Shown here piece by piece: positions 22,228 through 33,025 of a stretch of 64,000 nt of DNA (position 1 is the stretch's first letter; the number at the start of each line of letters is the position of its first letter). This DNA comes from Calycina herbarum (Eukaryota > Ascomycota > Leotiomycetes > Helotiales > Pezizellaceae), in NCBI GenBank assembly GCA_001414485.1, contig LLEY01000002.1, forward strand, positions 1 to 64,000, read 5' to 3'. The notes beneath the pieces were generated by a model. The model saw nothing but the letters and a program-made list of their open reading frames with translations, was not told where the DNA came from and did not search any database. The translations under genes and the position numbers were made by a program.

Positions 22228-23801
22228 ATGTCCAAAAATGGCACAGACTTCCTCCAGTCTGCTGGCGTGAGTCTGGCTAGATAGGAGTGGGGAACCTTTG
22301 CTGATGCTGAGATAGTGATTCTGGTTATTTACATCGATTCGATCATATTTGCGATAGGAAGTTCAATTATATCCCACGGATTGGGAGTGGACTCTTCCCT
22401 GAGGGTTTGCAACGATGCGATCAAACTCTGCTTAGCCTGTTATATGACAACAAAGGTATTGTTACTGCCCTGTTGTGGAGAGGATTGTTGCTGAACATGT
22501 ACAGGTGGTGTGTAGCTAGCCGACCCTTCAGTGAAAACGGATGTGATTTATGCTAATTCCGACAGTTGATCTACTTCTTCCTAGTGGAGAGAGTGGTAAG
22601 TTGACTTGAAACTCTTAATTTGAATGCCGCTGATGTGATTCAAGTATATCATAAATCGACCAGGAAAGCCGAGATGGAGAGACTTGACATATATATGCAA
22701 CTTCATGTTCGCCATCGGTATGTTGACTTTGTGAAATGAGCTAGTTTCACGGGCTAACGCCAAACAGTTCCATATATTGCCATCATCATACTTAACATTA
22801 TATTGTAAGACTCGTGAAATTTACTTAGAATCCTTTACTGACCATCATAGCCGCTTCGCAACCTTCAAAAATGGAGAATGCAGAATTGGAATGCAAATGG
22901 CTCCCATGATTGCGCTGATAGTCTTCGAAGGCCTGATCAATGTATGCGACCACAAATCCTGATGAAGTGGAAAAAGGCTTACGCCGGTGTCATAGATTTC
23001 CCTGACAGTACAGTTCTTGATTCCTGTTTTTCGTGAGTGACAACTGCGTTTCTCACTCTCATTTACCCGCTAACTTCAATAGGACTTTGGTCCTTCAAAA
23101 ACAAGCGTAAATCAAAAGTACGAACCGTTGCTTTCCGTACCGGCGTGGGAAGTGGTGTGGCTTTAATAACAACACTCGTGTAAGAATTCTCTCCTCTCCC
23201 ACCGTAGACCCAATAACTAATACCCAGCAGCAATCTAGCAGTAGTCATAGGCCTTAAAGGTGAACCGGGCTGGATTTGCCTAATGTGTTGCAACTGCGAC
23301 AGTAAGTTCTTCCCCCTCTCACCCTATCAATACTTCAACTAACCACCACTTCCAGTCCTTCTCACAGTCCTCGTCCTCCACTGGGTGACCTCCAAAGATA
23401 ACGCTTCGACAACGCCCTCCCACCCTTCATTCCCCAATCAACAGCAGGCCTCTCGCTCCTCCAGACTCAAACGTTCTCAAACCCCCTATCCCGATATTGA
23501 AAATAACGACGTTGGTCTAAGCGATTACATGCGTAAAGGAGGTGTGACGACGCTAGTCACGGCCGCAAGTCATGATTTCGATGACGATGAGGATGGGGAT
23601 TGTATTCGTGGAGGAATACCACCTAACACTATCAAAGTCGAATACGAGCATACGCAGGAGGTTGTCGAGGTCGTGCAACTTGTTGGAGATAGAAGGGATT
23701 TTGCGGTGGAGAGGGAGAGGAATGGGAGTCAGAGTGAGGCGAGTGAGGGGTATTCGGAGGACACCAAAGGGAATAGGGATAGTACGCATGAGTTATGTTA
23801 G
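22228..23801 (+). CDS. Ten-exon polytopic membrane protein of unknown family, with an in-frame TAG near its start
   Basis: The exon chain from 22285 is consistent throughout: 22285-22455, 22566-22595, 22645-22717, 22768-22804, 22851-22941, 22996-23032, 23083-23179, 23231-23301, 23356-23801. All introns begin GT; acceptors are AG, one of them the rarer AAG at 22642-22644. The product has six or seven membrane helices (e.g. EIVILVIYIDSIIFAIG, LIYFFLVERVYI, MAPMIALIVFEGLI, SGVALITTLVNLAVVIGL) and an acidic tail of about 140 residues. The best start is ATG 22228 (MSKNGTDFLQSAGVSLAR), but TAG at 22282-22284 interrupts it just before EWGTFADAE. The TAG may be a new nonsense mutation, or the first exon may be spliced in a way not seen here. 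The layout resembles a receptor-like fungal membrane protein; no function is assigned. Confidence 0.6.
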
Positions 23802-26242
23802 GTGTTATTTAATATGGATATGGGTTGATGGTGGGTTTGTATTTTTTTTTGGTGGGCAAGAGGAGGAGTATGGTGTGTATTGATCGGATGGTCCCTGGTG
23901 TTTGGGATGCTATATATATATCTTTAATCTTGCAAATTTCTGTATCGAATTACCGAAATATATATTATATATTTTTATTCCGCCTTTACACTTCTCTTGT
24001 TTCCAGTCGCACTATCCGGTCAATTGGTTTATCTCTATTGCCATGAAATCATAGCACTCCCAGTTCATATTTCGCTTGTGCTTAGCTTAGCTTGAGTCTC
24101 GACTTAACTTCAATGGAGTCCCATCACGGTGATTGGGTGCATGCTTGTTGTTGGAAATTCACGTCTTTTCCAGCTATGCAAGTGAAGAAGCGATTTTTGT
24201 TTTCAAATTCCAATGCTCTGATGATCTTTCCATACAAAGCTACCAGACGATGTTGTCCCAGGAAAATAAGTCTAAGAGAGTTAATTATGAAAAAGCTCAA
24301 TACTATGATAAATAACAGCAAAATTTCAGAAATTTACTTCTCAGCAGCCTCTCGTCCCCGCTTGCTATAAAGACCGAGATTTCGGTGCTCGCGTTAGACT
24401 TTTAAAGTTGCAGTAAATACTTCAGGTTCATACCCAGCCCTCGCTGTTCTAAATATCCAAGGTAATTCCAGTAAAGTGTCTTGAAAACTCAAGAACAATT
24501 GAAAAATTAATCTAGATGGTTGGAATAATCAATATGAATTGTCCCAAGCTATCCTCTGGTTTTGGATTAATGGAGATCGCCTAGACCGGGGGGTATCAAA
24601 GATATTTCAGGTACCTGGGAATGCTAGGTATGGCTGGCTGGTAAGCTGATCCTTTTCAATCGGATACGAATATCCCTGATAATATTAAAAAGAACAACTT
24701 AGAAAAGATGAGAAAGCAGATGAAATAGAATAAACTCGTTCCTAAGCAAAAGCATAGACAGAAATACAACATAACAAGAAGGAAAAAGGCACATACAGGT
24801 AGTATGATTTCTTCAAAACTACGACCACGAGATCATTGAATTCTCTACCTACAATATCCAATTTTCATGTTCCTTGTTCACTGAAAAAATTCCCAACACT
24901 GAGTTTACATCTTTCCCTTCCACCGCTTGCTCGCTTCCCCAAAGATTACAGCTTGGTTTCAAGTACAAGAACTCCGACAATTCCACTCCACAAAGACAAA
25001 AACCCTAAACCCTGAACCCTAAATCAACCCAGCAAGACAAGTCCTAATTCACTCCCAAATTCTATCCCAATCCTTATTCTCTCCTTGCCATATCCACAAA
25101 TCCTCTGCCCTCCCCCACCAACTCAAAAAAACCCCTCAACATTCCCCACCACCACGGAAAATTCCACACGACCCACTTCCTCCCACCACCAAAGTAAAGA
25201 CAAATAAGAGAGATACATCTTCATCAAACATCAGGACAGATAGCCGAGCTAGTTATGGCGCCAGGTTAAGGTGACCTCGACACAACAAAGAGGGAAAAGA
25301 GAGAAAGCAAGACGATGTGAAAAGATGAGCAAGCCTCCAGTGCTGAAGAAGATTATATACCGAACCTGTAGTAATCCAAGACCACCCCTCATGCAAACTC
25401 TCACGCAAACTCACACGCAACAAGGAGCATAAATAAGACTATGTATTCCCACTGGGGGAAATTTTCAAACCCTTCCTTAATTCTAACATCCATAGAAGCT
25501 CGCCAGTACGTCACAGCTATCCCATAGCTTACTCGCAAACAACTTAATCCCAACATACAGCTAACTCGCAAACAACCCATACATAACCCACCCCCTCAAG
25601 TCCCCCCCCCTACAAACCATAGAAAAACCCAGGCCAAAATATTTAAATAATAAAAAAAATTGCAAAAATTTATATAAATCATTATTAAGCAACGAATTGA
25701 TCTCTCTTGAACAGAGTGGGACTCGAACCCACGCCCCTTTCGAGACCAGGAAATTATTCAAGTGGAGGTAGACATCACAAGGAGAGCCCGCATTCTCTTC
25801 CGAGGAAATTTGGTTTACTTGAAACCTGGCTAGGATAAATATATGTATTTTCTCGAGGAGCTTTGTTGCGTGTGCGACAGTCCAAGATAATTTGAAGTGG
25901 TAGGTAGAGGGGTACACTTGGAGGCAAGCTGGATCTCGAAGCATGGTTGGATGGCGCCCCAACTAGTGAAAGAGTGCCCGTTCCATTTCTGATAAGTTGC
26001 TGGTGGTGGTTTGTTCTTCATATGGAAAACTAGATGAAAAGTCCGATGTTTCTTGGTATGTTCTGTTATTTCTATGTACTATTCTTTAAATATATGTTCT
26101 AAGGAAAGAAGAAGAGAAAAGCAAGCCGCCATTGGGTATATAAATAAGCTCAGAGTCCAAACCCCCTCTACACTTCTACTCAAGTACACCATCTGCTGAT
26201 GATTTCCAGAAATCTTCCGTCCAAAAATTCCACGAATAACAT
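23802..26242. other. Spacer with a dispersed repeat copy and a tRNA fragment
   Basis: No gene is supported. Bases 24423-24480 resemble the left part of the inverted-repeat element at 8394-8552 (shared words CAGGTTC, TGTTCTAAAT, AAGGTAATTC). The 3' half of a tRNA-like sequence lies at 25708-25750. Confidence 0.45.
25708..25750 (-). other. tRNA 3'-half fragment, Leu-like
   Basis: On the minus strand a perfect T-arm (GTGGG, loop TTCGAGT, CCCAC) carries the polymerase III B box GGTTCGAGTCC. It is followed by a 7-nt acceptor strand TCTGTTC plus A, and preceded by a short variable arm and CCTGG. No D-arm or matching GAACAGA acceptor strand is found within 150 bases upstream. It is therefore a truncated tRNA or a tRNA-derived repeat end rather than a working gene. 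The Leu assignment rests on the variable-arm style. Confidence 0.45.
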
Positions 26243-26944
26243 CTAGTCAATCAAAAACTTCGCCTTACCCTTCTGGTCCTTATCCTCCGTCCCAACATGC
26301 CTCCTCACAGCACCATTGCTAGGAGCACTAGCAGGCCCATCAACCCGAGAATCAGACTGATGAGCATAACTCATAGGTTTATTCATCTCTGCCGTATCCC
26401 TCGCCGTATGATATTTCTCAAAGACCTGCTCGACAAGCTCCCCCAACTCCTTCTTACTGATATCCTCTCCCGCGATCGCAAGTCTGATATCCGTCTCTTC
26501 GATGAAATCTTGCACCTTCCGCATTTGATATTCGTCTTTCCTCAAGCGATCGGGCAAGCCTTGGCCCTTTAGCAAGGCCAATATACCGGCTAAAGAAGCA
26601 TTTAGCACGCCGAGGATGGTGATGGCTGTGGGATGGAGTTTGGAAAGTGGACCGAGTGAGGCCAGGAGTGCACCGATAAGCACTTGGAGGCCGAGTGCGA
26701 GGTAGTATGCTGTGTTTACAGTTCGATATTGGCGGGTTCGCCAGCGTTGGAGGAGGATGATTTGTTTGTAGAGGCCTTTTGCATCTTTGCGGGCGGATTC
26801 GAGATCATGGTCGATGCCGAAGGAGGTAGAGTTTATGCCTATGGCTTCGCGAAATCGTTCGAGGTTGGTTTCGGTATTTGTGCTGCTGTCGATATTGTCT
26901 AAGAGGGGTGTTTGTTCGTCGGATTTTGGGGTAACCTGAGCCAT
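26243..26944 (-). CDS. SLATT-domain two-helix membrane protein
   Basis: A 233-residue single-exon protein. The start is the ATG at 26944 in a GCCATGG context; the open frame upstream only translates a minisatellite. A polar N-terminus precedes a helix (LYKQIILLQRWRTRQYRTVN). Two membrane helices follow at about residues 79-98 and 105-125 with a short loop, then the conserved LLKGQGLPDRLRKDEYQMRK and a helical segment to about 190. The order and motifs match the fungal SLATT family (SMODS- and SLOG-associating two-TM effector domain). In bacteria SLATT proteins are predicted membrane effectors of nucleotide-triggered conflict systems. In fungi they are often stand-alone and their role is not established. 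No SMODS, SLOG or NLR partner lies next to it here. Confidence 0.85.
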   Translation of the reverse strand: MAQVTPKSDEQTPLLDNIDSSTNTETNLERFREAIGINSTSFGIDHDLESARKDAKGLYKQIILLQRWRTRQYRTVNTAYYLALGLQVLIGALLASLGPLSKLHPTAITILGVLNASLAGILALLKGQGLPDRLRKDEYQMRKVQDFIEETDIRLAIAGEDISKKELGELVEQVFEKYHTARDTAEMNKPMSYAHQSDSRVDGPASAPSNGAVRRHVGTEDKDQKGKAKFLID

Positions 26945-28090
26945 GGCGGGGTGAGTTGTGAGGGAGTTGGAATGGATTTGGAGACTTGGGTTGATGTGAC
27001 ATGTGCAAGAAGATATGCAGTCTCCATAGTCTCCATAGTCTCCATAGTCTCCATATTTGCCCAAAACCTGCTTCTTGCCCTGATGGAGCACTTGCTTCTG
27101 CTGGTCTCATCATGCGCGTCGCGGCGCTTCACATGGAGGTGGGGGGGGAAGGAGCGACGAAGCAGATGACAACAGTCTCAGAAGTTAGAACTCTCAACAC
27201 ACCGAGGAAAGAGCAGTTGCCCAGACGCCAAGGGGTCGTCGAGAAGGGATTGAGGACACCTACTAACGGATAAATTCCAATTATTCGGGGTCCGTTGCCC
27301 ACAACTCTGGCGTTCCGGATTCCTTAAGCCAAATGGTTCATGAGAAAGAGCCAAATTTGGCAGCATAATTCAAACGAAACCGTTCCCGGAAGTCTAAGTC
27401 GACATCAGACCAAACAAAAAAGTGACAGCAGGCGCAGAAAGCGAACATTCCAGCGTATCTCGTACTCAAAATGCGATGTTTGAGCATCAGGAGCAGGAGA
27501 GAGATCTGGGGATCTTGAAGATCTGTAACATCACATCTCCCAGCATGTGCTCCGCCCCAAATAGCCACCGGCCCTCGCCGTGTTGCACATAAGCCACCTG
27601 TGTGGTCCCTGTGAGAGGCCTGTGAGCCACAGCTGCCCACACGCTGCCATACCCCACGACCCTAATTGGCTGTGAGACATTTGTTACCCCCGCCAAAGGA
27701 ATTAAACAAGAGGAGGCACCAAGACCACTTGGTGCCAGACAGTTAAGGGGGGGACAGTAAACGATGAAGCTTGCCACAATCCATCCACAATCCATCCACA
27801 ATCCATCACAGCCGGACGAACCCCAGCTCCTTCTTGAACTGTCATGTAAATACCCTCAGCTCTGAGCTCTCTCACTGGCTGGTGCTAAATCGAGTCCGCA
27901 ATTGCTTCTCAGATCCATCCCCGATATGGTCCCTCGACCGAGTGAAGTCCCCGGGAGGAACCATAGAGGGACCTACTTGAACCGTGGCTTGGGGCTTCCT
28001 TTGGGAAGGTCACCACTACCAACAACTTGGTTGACTCTCGTTCATTTTCCTTTCTCTCCTCGAAGATCTTTCTTTCCTTACCTCCTCACC
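26945..28090. other. Spacer between divergent SLATT and acid phosphatase genes
   Basis: This is the shared upstream region of two divergently transcribed genes. It contains a 9-bp minisatellite at 27021-27056 and an imperfect CAATCCATC repeat near 27778-27807. No gene is supported in it. Confidence 0.5.
27021..27056. repeat. Minisatellite, four copies of TCTCCATAG
   Basis: Three perfect copies and one copy ending in T of a 9-bp unit. It lies just upstream of the SLATT start codon, so copy-number change could alter its leader. In the minus-strand frame it would read YGD repeats, but the better start codon lies downstream. Confidence 0.9.
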
Positions 28091-29151
28091 ATGCATTTCC
28101 CCTCCGTCTTCGTCGTGGCCAGCGCCCTCGCCACTCTTGTCCATGCGCAGACCCAATACACTGCAACAGGAGCAGCAGACGTAGCAGCAGCAAAGGCCAC
28201 AGCTCCAACTCTGAGTCCAACCAGCTACGTAAAGGGCAAAACGTTCGATCGTTTCGTTCAAATCTGGCTGGAAAACACCGATTTCGATATGGCAGCAGGA
28301 GATCGTGCGTATTTCATCATATTCCCAGACCTCTTTTCCCCACTAACACTTAAATTTCCAGCCTCCATGCAATGGATCGCAAAACAAGGGATTACGCTCA
28401 CCAATTACGATTCGATAACCCACCCCTCCCAGCCAAACTACGTCGCTTCCGTGGGAGGAGAACAACATAGCCAAGTAATCCTCGATTTCTTCTCGCGAAT
28501 CAGAAGTTCTGCCCGGACGATTGTCGATTTGTTGGATGCGAAAAAGGTGTCGTGGAGTGAATATCAGGAAGATTCGCCCTACTCTGGTTTCCAAGGGGAT
28601 TACGTAAATCAAGTCAATGGTGCAAATGATTATGTTCGGAAACATAACCCTTTGGTCTCTTATGATTCCGTTAGCTCAGATGCTGTCAAGTTATCAAAGA
28701 TGAAGAACTTCACCATGTTTGATCGAGATCTGGCTGCGAATAAGCTTCCGCAGTGGATGTTCATCACCCCGAACATGACCAATGATGGACATGATTCCAG
28801 TATCACCGTTGCTGGATCATGGGCAAAGAGTTTCCTCGAACCACTTCTTAAGAACACCAATTTTCTGAATAACACTCTGGTTCTTCTCAGTATGTCCTCC
28901 CAACACTCCCTTTCCCTCATCCTTACATCTCACACCTGGCTAACTTATTTCCAGCCTTCGACGAAGCAGAAAACTACCTCGCCAGAAACAGAGTCTTCTC
29001 AGTCTTACTCGGCGATGCTGTTCCCGCCGATAAACAGGGAACAACTGACGATAAGGCTTATAACCATTACAGCATCATGGCGACAGTAGAGAACAACTGG
29101 GATCTCGGAAACCTAGGAGAACACGATGCAGATGCCGTCCCCTTTTTCTAG
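28091..29151 (+). CDS. Secreted acid phosphatase (phosphoesterase family)
   Basis: Three exons (28091-28304, 28362-28889, 28955-29151), with GT-AG introns (gtgcgt...cag and gtatgt...cag), make 312 residues. A signal peptide is clear (MHFPSVFVVASALATLVHA, then QTQ). The mature part shows FVQIWLENTDFD, DPSMQWIAKQGITLTNYD, HPSQPNYVASVGG, NMTNDGHDSS and LVLLTFDEAENY. The Glu-Asn, Asn/His and Asp residues of these motifs are the metal and phosphate ligands expected of the PF04185-type phosphoesterases that include fungal acid phosphatases and phospholipase C. The C-terminus WDLGNLGEHDADAVPFF is typical of the acid phosphatase branch. Several N-glycosylation sites (NFT, NMT, NNT) fit secretion. The role is probably phosphate scavenging outside the cell. 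The segment after VGG (EQHSQVILDFF) is less conserved than usual but stays in frame. Confidence 0.92.
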
Positions 29152-30832
29152 AGAGAGTCTCTAATATCTAATGCCAAGTAAAAATAAAAAACAAATGAAA
29201 TAAAAATTCTATATATTTACTCTGATATCTCCAGTCTCCGTGATTTGCCAGTTGTGTGTGTGCTGGTGTCGTATGGAGAGATCATTACTTGTACTAGTGT
29301 CTCGTAAGTGTCTTCTCTTTCGATATACCTAATCTAATCCCGGTCTTCTTCTAAGCAACAACTTTATCTTACTGCATATATACAGCTTTCTTAGCGTCAA
29401 CGAAGACTATAGAGAACCAAATTGAACTCCAGACAGAATCATCCTATACCCTTCATAACGTCCTTATTCTAATCCTATCAAAATCCAGCTTATATTAAGA
29501 AATCCACCTAACTATTTTCAAGCCGTCTCGAAGTAATTATGTATCTCTCCTGAAACGTCCCTAGACTGGGAAAAGTAAAAACTACAAAGTATGAAAATAA
29601 AGTGTTATGGAAGATGCGTGTGCAAACTGCACTCCTTTCACTAGGGACTCTTAGAGTCCAATTCCGTGTATGCTTTCAAATTGACTCTCCTCTCCTTCGA
29701 TTTTCGCACCCTCCGCCCAACCGAGTATACACGATTATTTTTATCAGAGTAACTAAGAGTGTTCGAGTAACTGAAAACAGTGTATTAACAAACTACTCAA
29801 CTACTCGAGTACTACTCGAGTACTACTTGAGTAGTCGTAGCAGAGTAGAGTAGAGTAGAGTAGCTACTTTTAACTACCCAAGTAAGATTACTACCCAAGT
29901 AGTCTATAAATAGTAGTAATATATAAAATATAAGCTAAAAAAAGATATAGTCTATAGTCTTAGTAGTAGCAAAGAAACAAAAGAGTCTTGAAAATAAAGT
30001 AAGAAAATTAGATTCTTCACTCTTCCCTCACTTCCTCTTTGAAAGAGATACTAGATATATAGGTACTGTTTTTAGGCTCTCGAACTATTGGCCCGCATTG
30101 GTCTGTCTGTACTACTCAAGTAGTGGTTGAGTAGAGTAGAGTTGTAACTACTACTACTCTACTCTACTCTACTCTATTTATTTAATACTACCACTGCCTA
30201 AACAGATAACTGGGTCTTTAGATATATAAGAAACTTGCTTTTAGGGTGCTCTGGAATCCGGAGAGAAATACTACCTAATGCGATTCCGAGGCAAGATATC
30301 CAATCATTCCTCAGCGTACACCAACTGCCAACGATTCATTGTTCGAAGCACGAAGGAGAATGCATATGATTGTGCCATTGTGTTTAGGAGAATCGACGAC
30401 CATTCTCCGAGTCAAGATGGTACAATCAGGAGTCCAAAAGAAGAAGGAGAAGAAGTACCAGAGAATGCAACGACGGAACGAAAAAGGCGGAACAAACACT
30501 ACAACGGTACTCCCACTGCCCAACAACTCGAGATATATAAGACAAAGAAAATATCACGAAACCACATCATATCAAGTTGAATTATCTCTTCTTTCTTTCT
30601 TAATGCTTTTTATTGTACACGAGGGGATCTTGAAAAAGCCCCAACCGTAGTCGTCTTCAATATGCAAATCCACGTTGCTTTCAAAAGACAACTCCCACTC
30701 CAGCCCTTAGGTAAACACCAAAGCGATGCCGGTTTATAAAAAATGGTATTCCTGTCCCAAAACGGAAAATGGTTTCGATTTGCGCGCGCGAGAGAACAAA
30801 ATTACACGAAGTCTATATGGGGGGCAGCGCCT
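29152..30832. other. Repeat-rich spacer with foldback CTACT/AGTAG arrays
   Basis: No gene is supported. From about 29745 to 30185 the DNA is dense in AGTACT, CTCGAGTA and GAGTA words, with complementary arrays at 29843-29863 and 30155-30175 (listed separately). Short open frames at 30278-30650 show no motif. Confidence 0.5.
29745..30185. repeat. Possible non-autonomous foldback or hAT-like element
   Basis: GAGTA pentamers at about 29843-29863 face TACTC pentamers at about 30155-30175, which gives an inverted pair with a loop of about 290 bp. Copies of CTCGAGTACTA cluster on the left side. The left end may begin CAGAGTAACT at 29744. Subterminal motif clusters and a CAG end are typical of fungal hAT elements, but no 8-bp target duplication was found, so the class is open. 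Confidence 0.35.
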
Positions 30833-33025
30833 CTACAACTCATCGTGGACATCAGCGTCACCGTCCTCCTCACCACCTGGTCCGCCAGCACCTTGGTAAA
30901 GCTTGCTGGTGATTGGGTATGCGACGTTCGATAGTTTCTCCTTCTGTTCCTCAAAGTCCTCCGCGGTGGCGGTGGCAGCGTTCTCATCAAGCCATTCGGT
31001 GGCCTCCTTGACGGCGTCGATGATCTGTGATAATTATTAGTAATTGTTCTGATGTAGATATTGCAATTGGATAAACTTACGGTCTCCTTGTCATCCTCGT
31101 CAATCTTTCCTCCGAGACCCTCCTCATCGTTGACTTGGTTCTTGAGGGAGAATGCGTAGTTCTCGAGTCCGTTTCGGGCCTCAATACGCTCCTTGGTGGC
31201 CTTGTCCTCATCGGCATACTTCTCAGCTTCCTCAACCATACGGTCGATCTCCTCTTGAGTGAGACGTCCCTTATCGTTGGTGATGGTGATAGACTCAGTC
31301 TTTCCTGTGCCCTTGTCTCCGGCGGTAACCTTTAAGATTCCGTTGGCGTCAAGCTCGAAAGAGACCTCGATTTGAGGAACTCCTCGTGGCGCAGGTGGGA
31401 TACCGGTAAGCTCGAACTTTCCGAGCTGATTGTTGTCTTTAGTCATAGTCCTTTCTCCCTCGAAGACCTGGATCAAGACTACTGGCTGGTTATCGGCGGC
31501 GGTGGAGAAAATTTGGGCTTTGCGGGTTGGGATGACAGTGTTTCTTGGGATCAACTTGGTCATGACACCTCCGGTGGTCTCGATACCAAGAGTCAATGGG
31601 TTGACGTCCATAAGAACAATACCACCAGTACCTTCCTCACCGGAAAGGACACCACCTTGAACAGCGGCACCGAAAGCGACAGCCTCGTCAGGGTTGATAC
31701 CCTTGGAAGCCTTCTTTCCACTGAAGTACTCTTCTATCATGTCGACGACCTTTGGAATACGAGTAGAACCACCAACCAAGACGATGTCGTCAACTTCTCC
31801 CTTCTTGACCTTAGCATCCTTAAGAACCTGCTCGACAGGCTTCAAGGTCTTCTTGAACAAGTCCATGTTCAATTCCTCGAATTTGGCACGGGTAAGAGTC
31901 TCGGAGAAATCGTTGCCATTGTGGAAAGCTTCGATCTCAATGCGGGTGGTCTTTTGGGACGAAAGAGTACGCTTGGCCTTTTCAGCCTCACGCTTCAGTT
32001 TACCCATGGTCTTGAGGTCCTTGGTGATATCAACGGAGTTCTCCTTGTTATACTTCTTGGCGAAGTGGTTGATGATACGTTGGTCGAAATCCTCACCACC
32101 CAAATGGGTGTCACCAGCGGTAGAAAGAACCTCGAAAACACCATCTTCGATAGAGAGGAGAGAAACATCGAAGGTTCCTCCACCGAGATCGTAGACAATG
32201 ATTTGTCTCTCCTTGCCAACCTTATCAAGACCGTAGGCGATAGCTGCGGCGGTGGGCTCGTTGACGATACGGAGGACGTTCAAACCAGCAATGACACCAG
32301 CATCCTTAGTTGCTTGTCTCTGGTTGTCGTTGAAATAGGCTGGGACAGTAACAACTGCGTGGGTAACCTTTCGGGAGAGGTACGACTCGGCGACTTCCTT
32401 CATCTTTCCGAGAATCATGGCGGAAACCTCCTCTGGAGTGAAGGTCTTTGGGGATCCGTTGACAGTGACCTTGACATTTGGCTTTCCATCCTTCTCAACG
32501 ACATCGAATGGGAAATGCTTCATGTCACCCTGAACGTCCTTATCCGAAAACTTGCGACCGATCATACGCCTGAAGAGGACACCTGTTAACATCGCCGCCA
32601 AGCCAAAAGTGAGGTATGCAAACTTACTTGACATCGTAGATGGTGTTCTTTGGGTTTCCAGCAGCCTGGTTCTTGGCTGCGTCTCCTACTAATCTTTCCT
32701 CGTCGGTAAATGCGACATATGATGGTGTAATTCTGTGTCCTTGGTCGTTTACGAGGATTTCGACCTTTCCGTTCTGCATCACACCCACACACGAGTAGGT
32801 GGTTCCTAAATCGATACCGATAACTATTTCGCAGATATGTTAGAAGCTGAAGCTGTGCCGGATCTGCGAATGCGAATGCTTACCTGTGCCATAACTCTCC
32901 TGTATTGGGTCTTGAGCCTCAGAGGCATTGACTGTGGAGAAGAAACCGAGGGGGGAGAGAAGGAGGATGAAGTATGCCACAAAGGACAACCCCAGGAAAA
33001 ACGAGGTTTGATTTCCTCTCGCCAT
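30833..33025 (-). CDS. kar2: ER Hsp70 chaperone BiP/Kar2
   Basis: Four exons on the minus strand (32884-33025, 32628-32823, 31081-32569, 30833-31024) join in frame to 672 residues, the usual BiP length. A signal peptide is present (about residues 1-34, hydrophobic core [13 protein letters not shown]). The Hsp70 phosphate loop [15 protein letters not shown] spans the first junction. ATPase motifs include [25 protein letters not shown] and [12 protein letters not shown]. The substrate-binding region follows ([25 protein letters not shown]). The last exon ends HDEL, the ER retrieval signal. BiP binds nascent chains in the ER lumen, drives translocation with Sec63 and regulates the unfolded-protein response. 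It would serve the secreted enzymes encoded nearby, though adjacency itself means nothing. No canonical UPR element was recognised upstream. Confidence 0.98.

Noticed and set aside
26945..27091. A 49-residue N-terminal extension of the SLATT protein with YGD repeats
   Set aside because: It translates a 9-bp minisatellite and lacks a good start context. The ATG at 26944 (GCCATGG) precedes the conserved part.
31372..32589. A 405-codon plus-strand open frame inside the BiP gene
   Set aside because: It is antisense to the conserved BiP exon. Long antisense frames are a known by-product of Hsp70 codon usage, and the translation has no family signature.
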